From NCBI RefSeq assembly GCF_003026105.1, contig NZ_PYNW01000004.1:310001-374000 (forward strand): DNA of 64,000 bases. Reading direction: 5' to 3'. The position numbers and the translations under genes were made by a program. Position 1 is the first letter of the stretch; each line of letters opens with the position of its first letter. This document shows positions 44,561 through 52,621 of the stretch, piece by piece. The notes beneath the pieces were generated by a model. The model did no database searches. It saw nothing but the letters and a program-made list of their open reading frames with translations, and was not told the DNA's origin. The DNA comes from Photobacterium sp. GB-56. GTDB taxonomy: Bacteria > Pseudomonadota > Gammaproteobacteria > Enterobacterales > Vibrionaceae.

Positions 44561-46012
44561 TTAATTATTTTCTTGGGTGCTACTTCTAAATAAAAATACG
44601 CCTTTCCTTTTGCCACTGACGTTGCCATTTGAATAGGTTAATTGTCCATTTACAAAGACGCTTTCTATACCCTTAGCAATAGATATTGGGTTTTGAAATG
44701 TGGCTGTATCTTTTATGGTATCAGGATCAAATAAAACTAAATCGGCAAACGCCCCTATTTTTATTTCACCACGATCTTTTAATTGATATCGATTCGCCGA
44801 CATTCCCGTCATTTTATGAACCGCTTCTTCTAATGAAAATAACTGTTCTTCACGACAGTATTGACCTAACACTCGCGGGAACGTTCCCCATAAACGAGGG
44901 TGTGGCTTCGGATCATTCGGTAAGCCATCAGACCCCACCATGGTCAATTTATATTTTAAAACTCGTTTTACATCGTCTTCATCCATACAGTGATAAACAG
45001 CCCCTGCCGGTTGTAATGCTCTTGCTGCTTCTAATAATGAAAGATTCAGCTCTTCAGCTATCACCTTTAGGGTTTTACCTGCGAGTTCTGGTTTGGGTTC
45101 TGACCAAGTAATAAAAATATCAAAATCATCCGTAACTTGATTTAAATCTAGCGTTGATGAACTGGCTGAATATGGATAACAATCACAAGCAATATCTTGA
45201 TATTCTGAGACTTTATCCATCAAGGATAACACTTCTACCGTGCGCCCCCAGTTACCAGCTCCTGCACATTTTAAGTGAGATATAACCACAGGTACTTGCG
45301 CATGCTTTCCTGTTTCAAAGGCTTCTTCCATCGCACTGATGATCGCTTCAAACTCTGTACGCATATGGGTTGTATATATACCACCATATTGACTTAGCAC
45401 TGTCGCCAACCTCATGACTTCATCTGCGGTGGCAGCTTTTGCACTTTGGTAAGCTAAACCGGAGCTTAATCCCAATGCACCTTGCTTCATCGCTTGAGCT
45501 AAGCTCTCGCGCATAGATTCAATTTCTTCATTTGTGGCAGTACGTTGCAAATCATCTATTACGTTATTGCGTAATGTGGTATGCCCCACCAAGGCTGCAA
45601 CATTCACTGCTGGCTCCGCAGCTTGCACCGCCTTTACATAATCGCCAAAGGTTGAATATTGAAAATCGTCTTTTTTTCCCAATAAGTTCATTGGCTCCGG
45701 TGGCTCTCCTTTCAAAATCGTGGGGCTTGCACTAATGCCACAATTGCCCACTATCACGGTTGTGACACCTTGGCTAATTTTAGAAAGACACTCAGGAGCA
45801 CGGATCACATTGGTATCATCATGGGTATGTACATCAATAAAACCCGGTGACAACACCAATCCTTCAGCGTGAATAATTTGCTTAGCGTCATAACCATCTA
45901 ATTGACCAATCGCTTGAATACGATCCTGACAAATAGCGACATCCGCAATGAACGATGCCGCGCCAGTACCGTCAACAATGACTGCTTTTTTAATGATGGT
46001 ATCGCACAGCAT
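44561..46012 (-). CDS. N-acyl-D-amino-acid deacylase (D-aminoacylase family)
   Basis: A 483-residue amidohydrolase-superfamily enzyme. FIDVHTHDDTNV holds the metal-binding HxH and Asp; GNCGISASP supplies the bridging cysteine typical of D-aminoacylases; THMRTE and VISHLKCAG carry further metal histidines; VGSDGLPNDPKPHPRLWGTFPRVL holds the catalytic Asp. It removes acyl groups from N-acyl-D-amino acids. Because N-acetylglucosaminate has the same D-alpha-acylamino-acid head, it is a plausible substrate in this gene setting. The ATG at 46012 is chosen; an in-frame GTG lies at 46021. ridA follows 43 bases later. Confidence 0.9.
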   Translation of the reverse strand: MLCDTIIKKAVIVDGTGAASFIADVAICQDRIQAIGQLDGYDAKQIIHAEGLVLSPGFIDVHTHDDTNVIRAPECLSKISQGVTTVIVGNCGISASPTILKGEPPEPMNLLGKKDDFQYSTFGDYVKAVQAAEPAVNVAALVGHTTLRNNVIDDLQRTATNEEIESMRESLAQAMKQGALGLSSGLAYQSAKAATADEVMRLATVLSQYGGIYTTHMRTEFEAIISAMEEAFETGKHAQVPVVISHLKCAGAGNWGRTVEVLSLMDKVSEYQDIACDCYPYSASSSTLDLNQVTDDFDIFITWSEPKPELAGKTLKVIAEELNLSLLEAARALQPAGAVYHCMDEDDVKRVLKYKLTMVGSDGLPNDPKPHPRLWGTFPRVLGQYCREEQLFSLEEAVHKMTGMSANRYQLKDRGEIKIGAFADLVLFDPDTIKDTATFQNPISIAKGIESVFVNGQLTYSNGNVSGKRKGVFLFRSSTQENN

Positions 46013-46021
46013 ATTGAGCAC

Positions 46022-46189
46022 GCTCTAAATTTATAAGATGTAGACATAGTAAAGAAACGCGGATTTTAATCAGTGATAAAACACACAAAAAGGTAACAAT
46101 TGTTTGATAGTTTCTAACACGTAACTTACCCTTTTATACATTTATAAAATAAGTATCAACAACTTAACTTATGTTAGAAAAGGTGATGC
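46022..46189. promoter_or_regulatory. Divergent promoter region of the deacylase and deaminase genes
   Basis: About 165 AT-rich bases between the two divergent catabolic units. This is the most likely place for the RpiR operator and promoters. No unambiguous operator recognised. Confidence 0.45.
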
Positions 46190-47461
46190 ATGGATAAAAA
46201 TCTCTTTGAATACGATAAAAACTATCATGATAACTGTTTTACTACGCCAAGTTTTGGTGATAAATCGCAACCAATTACGACTGAGTCAAATCGGAATTAC
46301 AGCCTTATTGATGAAGAAATCGCCTTACCTGCAGCAGTAATTAAAGCCTCTTTACTGGATAATAACCTTCAGTGGATGCAACAATTTGCGAATCACCATA
46401 ACGTGAAATTGGCACCTCATGGTAAAACGACCATGACCCCAGCCTTTTTCCGCCAACAACTTGAACACGGCGCGTGGGGCATCACTATTGCAAGTCCTGC
46501 TCAAGCCCAAATAGCCGTACTCAGTGGGGCACAAAATATCATTATGGCGAATCAATTAGTGGGTCGCGCAAACATGATGATCATTTCACAATTAATCAAA
46601 GATTATGATGTAGACTTTTATTGTTGCGTCGACTCAAGACGCAATGTTGAAGCCTTGGAAGACTTCTTTGCCAGCCATGATCAAAAACTGAATATATTAA
46701 TTGAAATGGGTGTTGATGGCGGTCGTTGTGGTTGTCGTACAGCGCAAGAAGTCATGGCGTTAGCTCAACTTATTCACCAAAGCCCCCACTTAAACTTAAA
46801 AGGTATTGAAGTCTACGAAGGGGTTATTCATGGCGATGATGCAGAACAACGAGTCAGAGACTTTCTCAATCGTACTATTGCAATCACCATCCAATTACAG
46901 CAAGAACACCTCATTCAAGGAATGCCATTAGTCACAGGTGCGGGCTCTGCTTGGTATGACATTGTTGCTGAATGTTTTAATAAGCAGCAAGAGTTAGAGG
47001 CTGTTATTCGTCCCGGTTGTTATGCCATCCATGACACGGGCATTTATCTTGATGCGCAACATCAAGTCATGCAGCGTGCTGAAAAAAATCAGGGAATAGC
47101 ATGTGATTTAGGTGGTGATTTAGCATCAGCACTGGAGCTTTGGGCGTATGTGGTCTCTCGACCAGAGCCGAATAAAGTGATTGTCGGCTTTGGCAAGCGT
47201 GATGCTGCTTTTGATGCAGGATTACCTATTCTTGAACGCGCTTATCGTAATGGTGAACCTGTTGTTTTTGATCAGGTAAAAACAACGGCTGTGATGGATC
47301 AACATGCTTTTCTCTCTGTTTCAAGTGATTGCGATCTACAAGTAGGTGATGTCCTCGTATTTTCAACTTCTCACCCTTGTCTAACCTTTGATAAATGGCG
47401 TGCTGTCGCAGTATCTGATGATAACGATCGCGTCACTCACTGGGTAAGAACATGGTTTTAA
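46190..47461 (+). CDS. D-serine dehydratase-like PLP enzyme (alanine racemase-type fold)
   Basis: A 423-residue protein. An alanine-racemase-like barrel carries the PLP lysine in KLAPHGKTTM (K79) and IEMGVDGGRCG; the C-terminal D-serine-dehydratase-like domain has SHPCLTFDKW, whose His and Cys bind zinc in eukaryotic D-serine dehydratase. Such enzymes remove ammonia from D-amino acids bearing a beta-hydroxyl. D-glucosaminate has that arrangement and would give 2-keto-3-deoxygluconate, linking it to the kinase at 43080. AAGGTG precedes the ATG. It is followed 28 bases later by the RpiR regulator. Confidence 0.87.
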   Translation: MDKNLFEYDKNYHDNCFTTPSFGDKSQPITTESNRNYSLIDEEIALPAAVIKASLLDNNLQWMQQFANHHNVKLAPHGKTTMTPAFFRQQLEHGAWGITIASPAQAQIAVLSGAQNIIMANQLVGRANMMIISQLIKDYDVDFYCCVDSRRNVEALEDFFASHDQKLNILIEMGVDGGRCGCRTAQEVMALAQLIHQSPHLNLKGIEVYEGVIHGDDAEQRVRDFLNRTIAITIQLQQEHLIQGMPLVTGAGSAWYDIVAECFNKQQELEAVIRPGCYAIHDTGIYLDAQHQVMQRAEKNQGIACDLGGDLASALELWAYVVSRPEPNKVIVGFGKRDAAFDAGLPILERAYRNGEPVVFDQVKTTAVMDQHAFLSVSSDCDLQVGDVLVFSTSHPCLTFDKWRAVAVSDDNDRVTHWVRTWF

Positions 47462-47489
47462 ACGCACTAATTAACAAGAGGAAAACAAT

Positions 47490-48353
47490 ATGAGTGTAGA
47501 TGTCGATATTATTTCTCAAATAACAGAGCGTTATAATGCCCTTCGTGATGCCGAAAAGAAAGTCGCACAATGGATCATGGATGACATCCAAAGCGCAGCC
47601 AATGCCAGTATTACTGAATTAGCACAAGGCGCTGATGTTAGTGAAGCTTCTATTACTCGTTTTGCTAAAGCGATTGGATGTAAGAACGTGCGTGACATGA
47701 AAATTAAACTCGCGCAAAGCTTATCTGTCGGTCAGCGATTTATTCTAGAGCCACCGGATCAAAGTGGTTATCAAGGTATTTATGAATCAATCAAACAGTC
47801 GTTAGATGTAAACCGCAGTTTAATTGTCGAAAAAGATATTGATACCGCTGCTGATTGGTTACACAACGCTCGGCAGATCATCGCTATTGGAATGGGCGGC
47901 GGTTCAACAATTGCCGCACAAGAAATACAGCACCGTCTATTTAGATTAGGCTACCCTGTTGTGGCTTACAACGATGGGCTGTTATCACGAATGATAGCCG
48001 CAACCGCCGAAAGTAATGATGTTTTAGTGATGATTTCATCTACCGGTTACACACCAATCGTGGTTGAAACCGCGCAGTTAGCCAAAGAGTACGGCTTAAA
48101 GATTATTGCTATAACCCCGAATAATACCCCACTCGCGGAAATAGCTAGTTTAGTGCTACCAATTAAACATCAAGAAACAGACTTTATCTATAAACCATCC
48201 GCATCACGCTACGCCATGCTAGCACTGGTTGATGTCATATCAATGGCGATTGCAGTTAAAAACAAACGACGTTCAAGAGACAAACTGCGACGATTAAAAA
48301 TAGCCCTTGATGCTCATCGAGGTGGTTTAGAGAGACAGCCGCTTGGAGATTAA
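47490..48353 (+). CDS. MurR/RpiR-family transcriptional regulator
   Basis: A 287-residue protein. The N-terminal HTH_6 domain (ITELAQGADVSEASITRFAKAIGCKNVRDMKIKLAQSL) is followed by a SIS sugar-isomerase-like sensor (AIGMGGGSTIAAQEI, VMISSTGYTPIVVETAQLAKEYGLKIIAIT). Such regulators sense phosphorylated sugars or sugar acids. Co-transcribed with the deaminase gene, it probably controls the whole divergent cluster, with KDPG or KDG phosphate-type intermediates as plausible ligands (inference). AAGAGGAAA precedes the ATG. Confidence 0.9.
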   Translation: MSVDVDIISQITERYNALRDAEKKVAQWIMDDIQSAANASITELAQGADVSEASITRFAKAIGCKNVRDMKIKLAQSLSVGQRFILEPPDQSGYQGIYESIKQSLDVNRSLIVEKDIDTAADWLHNARQIIAIGMGGGSTIAAQEIQHRLFRLGYPVVAYNDGLLSRMIAATAESNDVLVMISSTGYTPIVVETAQLAKEYGLKIIAITPNNTPLAEIASLVLPIKHQETDFIYKPSASRYAMLALVDVISMAIAVKNKRRSRDKLRRLKIALDAHRGGLERQPLGD

Positions 48354-48396
48354 TAAGAGAAATATCTATGTGGCTGTTTAAAGGGAAAATACTGGG

Positions 48397-48939
48397 TTAA
48401 CAATCTTTATCTTCAAGACCAACAACAGGTGGTTCACCATCGTAATAATTTACAAAGTAAACGCCACACTGATCGTTATAACTAAAACCACGAGGAAATA
48501 TTTTACCGACTTTAGGTGTGGTATTGCCTGCTGGTAATGCTGAGATTTGACCACTAGGTATTGTACCTTGATTACCCAAACCACACCACTCAGCCTGGCA
48601 TTGGGTATCTCTACCACTGGTATACATTACATCATTCAAGGTCAATAAGTAACGCATGCTATGCATCCAATGCCCGGTTGGATAACCCATAACAATTTCA
48701 ATATCAACATCACCTGCATCTATCACTGACTTGTTAGGATCATGCTCAACACCAAGAACTATGGCGCGCGTATGGACAAAATCACTTGCCGTTATCAGTG
48801 AAGATTTCACTCCTTTTAATAAAGCAATGCGAGCATCTCTACTGATATTTAAAAACTTAGGGGCGACGAAAACAGCAATAATTCCAACAATAACGATGAT
48901 GATAACTAGTTCAATAAGACTAAACCCTCTAATTTTCAA
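48397..48939 (-). CDS. Type IV pilin-like protein (prepilin leader)
   Basis: A 180-residue protein with a short leader MKIRG followed by FSLIELVIIIVIVGIIAVFVAPKFL, the classic prepilin N-methylation site (cleavage between G5 and F6, Glu5 of the mature protein) and hydrophobic helix. The globular part has Cys residues near the end that may form the pilin disulfide loop, resembling MSHA-type pilins. The start is TTG, supported by an AAGGA site. No pilus assembly genes are nearby, so it is an orphan pilin that would rely on a pilus or type II secretion system elsewhere. Confidence 0.85.
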   Translation of the reverse strand: MKIRGFSLIELVIIIVIVGIIAVFVAPKFLNISRDARIALLKGVKSSLITASDFVHTRAIVLGVEHDPNKSVIDAGDVDIEIVMGYPTGHWMHSMRYLLTLNDVMYTSGRDTQCQAEWCGLGNQGTIPSGQISALPAGNTTPKVGKIFPRGFSYNDQCGVYFVNYYDGEPPVVGLEDKDC

Positions 48940-49049
48940 TATCGTTATCCTTTATGTACATCAGTTTTTTGTGTCGTATATTTCCATCCTATTGACTGAG
49001 CAATGAATAGCAAACAAAGTGTTGGAAAAACGTTAGCAATATCAATAGA

Positions 49050-49083
49050 TCATAAAAGCACAACATAAATTACATTGTGCTTT
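49050..49083 (-). terminator. Terminator of the beta-lactamase gene
   Basis: AAAGCACAA / TTGTGCTTT stem, 11-base loop, then TTATG on the minus strand. Confidence 0.65.
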
Positions 49084-49097
49084 CGTATTCCTGTGTT

Positions 49098-49985
49098 TTA
49101 AGCCCCAAAATGCTGCAAAATAGCCTGACCAATTTGAGCTATTTCTTTATCACGCTCAGGAATACTCGCTTTAGTACCTGTTAGATAAATACTGATCACT
49201 AACGGTTGTTTTTGTTCGTTCCATACCACAGCAGTAATACCACGTGAACCATGGCCACCAGCGCCTGAGCGATCTGCAATTTCCCACCCTTTTGGTAAGA
49301 CTGAACGCAACAAGCCATTTGAAACTTTATTGGCTTTCATCCAGTCTTTCAGTTGTTGTTTTGAAGACGCATTTAAAGCATTACCTAATACTAAATTGCT
49401 AATCGTTTTATTCATTGCATAAGGTGTAGTGGTATCACGCTCATCACCTGGTGTTGCCTCATTGAGTAATGGTTCAATACGATCTAACCTTGTTACATTG
49501 TCACCACTATCAATTAAAAATGTCGTTACGCCTACTGGGCCACCAATATGACTTAGTACTAAATTCGCCGCTAAATTATCACTGGTTGTCATGGTGGCAA
49601 AACACGCGTCTTTTAATGACACCTCTGTGCCGACTTTGTCTTGAAATACTGGCGCATAATCTAAAATTGTATCGGCGTTGATCAGATAGGTTTTATCCAT
49701 CATGCCATCATTGATTTGGTTATCATGTAGTAACTTTGCACAAGCAAGTGTTTTAAAGGTACTCATTAATGGAAAACGTTGATCGCTGTTATAGCCAAAC
49801 AACTGCTTTCCTTTGCCATCAACGACTGAGACACCAATTCTTGCACCTAATTGCTTTTCAGCATGTTCAATTGCTGAATTAACTGTGATGTTTTCCGCTA
49901 GGCTCACGCTAGAAAAGCCCAAAAGAGAGCCCATTAATACTGAACCAATAATGTGTTTTGATATTTTTTTTGATAAATAACGCAT
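49098..49985 (-). CDS. Class A beta-lactamase, CARB (carbenicillinase) type
   Basis: A 295-residue class A enzyme with an N-terminal signal peptide ending near SLAEN. Active-site motifs: STFK (Ambler S70-K73), TSDN (S130-N132), RIEPLLNEATPGDERDTTTP with E166, and ADRSGAGGHGSRG. The KTG box is RSG here, arginine at 234, the mark of PSE/CARB carbenicillinases. The end (WNEQKQPLVISIYL) also fits. It hydrolyses penicillins and carbenicillin in the periplasm. The ATG at 49985 is preceded by AGAGGT. No integrase, attC or mobile element is beside it and base composition matches neighbours, so it looks like an intrinsic chromosomal gene. Confidence 0.93.
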   Translation of the reverse strand: MRYLSKKISKHIIGSVLMGSLLGFSSVSLAENITVNSAIEHAEKQLGARIGVSVVDGKGKQLFGYNSDQRFPLMSTFKTLACAKLLHDNQINDGMMDKTYLINADTILDYAPVFQDKVGTEVSLKDACFATMTTSDNLAANLVLSHIGGPVGVTTFLIDSGDNVTRLDRIEPLLNEATPGDERDTTTPYAMNKTISNLVLGNALNASSKQQLKDWMKANKVSNGLLRSVLPKGWEIADRSGAGGHGSRGITAVVWNEQKQPLVISIYLTGTKASIPERDKEIAQIGQAILQHFGA

Positions 49986-50186
49986 GTACACCTCTGATAA
50001 TAGCTTTCACATTTTATCAGTAAAAAAATCCATTAAAAGTAACGTTTGCGACATAAAGTTAATTAAAATTGGATAACCACCTATATTTTCATTTACTATT
50101 TTACTTTATGCATTATTAGTATTAGTTTGATTTAGTATTTACATAATCTCCGTAACCACCCATATTCAAGCTACTACATAAATATA

Positions 50187-50906
50187 ATGACTATTGAACC
50201 TACCACCTTACTTGCGATTGCAGCAATCTTTGTCGGATCTTATGTCCAAACAGCTATCGGCTTTGGTTTAGCAATTGTTTCTGCACCTATTTTAATTGTT
50301 TATGCTCCACAATATGTCCCTGCCCCTATTTGCCTTATTGCATTATTTATCTCATTACTTAACGCCTTAAAACATCGCAGTAGTATTGAACTTGGTGGTT
50401 TAAAAATGGCCATTTTAGGGCGGGTACCTGGCTCTATTGCAGGTGCGGCTTTACTTGTTTATGTTTCGGCTCATGTCCTAACATTGTGGATTGGTTTACT
50501 GGTACTACTTGCAGTGGTTGTGAGTATCTTACCTTATCGGATTGAACCGACGCCTCGTAGAATGGTTATTGCAGGCTTCTTCTCAGGCTTATTCGGTACA
50601 AGCTCCGCCATTGGTGGGCCGCCAATGGCGATATTGTTGCAACATCAAGAAGCCAATCAATTACGTGGTAACCTATCAGCATTCTTTGTCTTTAGTTCTA
50701 TTGTTTCTTTAGCGGCACAAATTCCTGTCGGCTTTCTTTCTTTTGATAAACTTTGGATAACCCTCCCTTTAATCCCAAGTGCATGGCTGGGATATTGGTT
50801 AGCGCTCAAGACTACCCAGTCTCTGCCGAAAGAAAAAATACGCTACGCTGCTCTTATCCTGTGCTTAATTTGCGGTATCATTGCCATCTATGAAAGTATC
50901 CACTAG
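50187..50906 (+). CDS. TSUP-family (TauE/SafE) membrane permease
   Basis: A 239-residue inner-membrane protein with about eight helices. It shows the TauE/SafE repeat pattern: VQTAIGFGLAIVSAPIL in the first half, and FFSGLFGTSSAIGGPPMAIL in the second, each with the conserved glycine-proline turn. Family members export sulfite, sulfoacetate or other organosulfur anions. The start ATG has no strong ribosome site. It is divergent from the beta-lactamase gene and is not linked to sulfur genes here. Confidence 0.88.
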   Translation: MTIEPTTLLAIAAIFVGSYVQTAIGFGLAIVSAPILIVYAPQYVPAPICLIALFISLLNALKHRSSIELGGLKMAILGRVPGSIAGAALLVYVSAHVLTLWIGLLVLLAVVVSILPYRIEPTPRRMVIAGFFSGLFGTSSAIGGPPMAILLQHQEANQLRGNLSAFFVFSSIVSLAAQIPVGFLSFDKLWITLPLIPSAWLGYWLALKTTQSLPKEKIRYAALILCLICGIIAIYESIH

Positions 50907-51052
50907 TAAATATGTACTCAATATCACATATCACTAAGATTAGTACCCACAGTATCAATTAAACCAAACAAAATGATTGACCATTACCGATACAACTTGA
51001 TAAACATATGTTAACAAACATTAATTTTTATCAGTTATTTAAGAGGTATAAT

Positions 51053-51205
51053 ATGGATATTGTTGTTGCCTTAACGAACGGAAAGTTCGGTATTGTTGAA
51101 GACTGCATCACGGCAGATGATATTGAAGGTAGCTGTATTGAGTGCTGGGTTGAAAATGACACAGGCTTTACTTACGAAAAAGCGATTGTCGCATATTGTT
51201 TATAG
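51053..51205 (+). CDS. Small protein, 50 residues, function unknown
   Basis: Residues MDIVVALTNGKFGIVEDC, then a highly acidic middle and EKAIVAYCL. Three cysteines are present. The ATG at 51053 is set by AGAGG seven bases upstream; the frame is open to 51008 but without a ribosome site. A hairpin follows at 51219. Acidic and compact; it could be a small regulatory protein or an anti-toxin-like factor, but no family is recognised. Confidence 0.55.
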   Translation: MDIVVALTNGKFGIVEDCITADDIEGSCIECWVENDTGFTYEKAIVAYCL

Positions 51206-51218
51206 TCTAGTTACTTTA

Positions 51219-51255
51219 GAATTAAGCATCTAAATAATAGGTGCTTAATTCTCTC
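51219..51255 (+). terminator. Hairpin after the 50-residue protein
   Basis: GAATTAAGCATCT / AGGTGCTTAATTC (one G-T pair), 7-base loop, followed by TCTC; the T tract is weak. Confidence 0.55.
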
Positions 51256-51654
51256 ATCATATCAAGCCAACTCTATTCAAGAACTATTGTTTTATTTATC
51301 TGAAAATATGTTGGCAATTCAATTGATAATTATAGTTAGGGTAAATGCATAGAGCATATCCTAACTATGTTATTTTCCCATCACCTGAGACTACAAAAGT
51401 AAGTAATCGCCTCTCCCGCATTAGATCTCATTAACCTATTAACCTTCTTGCAAGCCTTTCTAAATACACATAAATGTCCTATCGGTAATGCTTTTATCTA
51501 GATTAATAACAAACCAACAATCCACATAACTATGCATCGGCTATAGGCAATACCGTGACGAATGCGCACAGAGCCATCTTCTATTCCCATTACTACATTA
51601 ATTACGCTGATTAATCATCCACAGCAGCCTCAACAGTCAATTAACCGATTTAAT

Positions 51655-51720
51655 ACTGTAACTGTTTTTAACCCAACCACTGTACAAAACACTGTATGAA
51701 TTACTGTATAAACACCTGTG
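51655..51720 (+). repeat. ACTGTA repeats on a 12-bp spacing
   Basis: ACTGTA occurs at 51655, 51679, 51691 and 51703, all in one 12-bp register, with a related CCTGTG at 51715; the 51667 slot is empty. The units lie ~200-300 bases upstream of the sulA-like gene on the same strand. Confidence 0.6.
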
Positions 51721-51912
51721 ACATAGCGCAATATTTTAACTATTGATAATTTTCAGTTTTCATAAAACAAAATAACACAAATAAAACACACTTAAATATT
51801 CATTTAAAATCAGATATTTAAATTAATTTTAATTCAAACGCTACCTATAAAAAACCACACAAGATATAAAAAGATCACACAAAAAACACTTGCATCAGGA
51901 GCTAAATAAAAC

Positions 51913-51932
51913 TACTGTACACACATACAGTA
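51913..51932 (+). promoter_or_regulatory. SOS (LexA) box
   Basis: TACTGTACACACATACAGTA fits CTGT-N8-ACAG with extended TA ends, very close to the ideal LexA operator. It overlaps the probable promoter, 34 bases before the start of the sulA-like gene. Confidence 0.92.
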
Positions 51933-51965
51933 TGTATATATAACCACTAGTTGAGGAAAGCACTA

Positions 51966-52427
51966 ATGAACTACCACTCATCAATTACTGCTTCACAAGT
52001 TTACAAGTCAACATTTGCAGCAGATTCAACCCAGCACCCCCTTTCTGCTGCGGTCGGACAACCAATTGAAGTGAGTTATAGTGCAGAGCAGCAAACTCAA
52101 TTAGCCTATTTCTTACGACTATTAAAAAAAGCGAATAGTGAAAATCGTTGGATCATGTTTATTGGCTATGATGCCTTAATCGATAAGTCATTATTGAAAA
52201 ATGCAGGTATCGACATCAACAAGGTCTTGCTGTTAAAAACACCTGTTCATCAAAGTAAACATAATTTAATGGTGAAGGCATTAGAAATGGGAAATTGCAG
52301 TGCTGTTATTGTTGCTGGTGAAATCGAACAATTTGATACTCCCCTTATATACTCTGCAGCGACCAGCGGACATGCGATGGCATTTGTACTAAATAAAAAT
52401 ACAACAACCCACTTAACTGTGCATTAA
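51966..52427 (+). CDS. sulA: SulA-like SOS cell-division inhibitor
   Basis: A 153-residue protein. QQTQLAYFLRLLKKANSENRWIMFIGYDALIDKSLLKNAGID and then HQSKHNLMVKALEMGNCSAVIV and GHAMAFVLN follow the E. coli SulA pattern (division-inhibiting, FtsZ-binding, RecA-like fold). A near-perfect LexA box at 51913 lies in front, as in E. coli. SulA stops FtsZ polymerisation during DNA damage until Lon degrades it. The C-terminus is shorter than in E. coli. The ATG at 51966 has a GAGG site; an in-frame TTG lies five codons earlier. Confidence 0.88.
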   Translation: MNYHSSITASQVYKSTFAADSTQHPLSAAVGQPIEVSYSAEQQTQLAYFLRLLKKANSENRWIMFIGYDALIDKSLLKNAGIDINKVLLLKTPVHQSKHNLMVKALEMGNCSAVIVAGEIEQFDTPLIYSAATSGHAMAFVLNKNTTTHLTVH

Positions 52428-52621
52428 CATGGACTAAGATCGTAACAAAATGGTTACAGTGACGTAATTTTAATGAGGATAACGTTAATAAGTTTAAATA
52501 ATTCCCCTTGTTCCATCCCAAATAAACATACAAACTATCATTTTATTAAGATAATGGTTTTTAGGTACATAAAAAGACCATATAATCTTATATATATGAT
52601 AATTAAAGATTAGGTTACAAC

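Larger units (their letters stand above)
51206..51965. other. Long AT-rich noncoding region upstream of sulA
   Basis: About 760 bases. It holds a hairpin (51219-51251), a 12-bp-phased ACTGTA array (51655-51720) and the SOS box (51913-51932). Between 51260 and 51640 I see no gene, repeat or clear RNA. Confidence 0.5.

Noticed and set aside
49098-49985. Beta-lactamase as a recently acquired integron cassette
   Set aside because: No attC-like sequence or integrase adjacent and composition resembles neighbours.
51655-51720. ACTGTA array as multiple SOS boxes
   Set aside because: None of the units forms CTGT-N8-ACAG; only 51913-51932 does.
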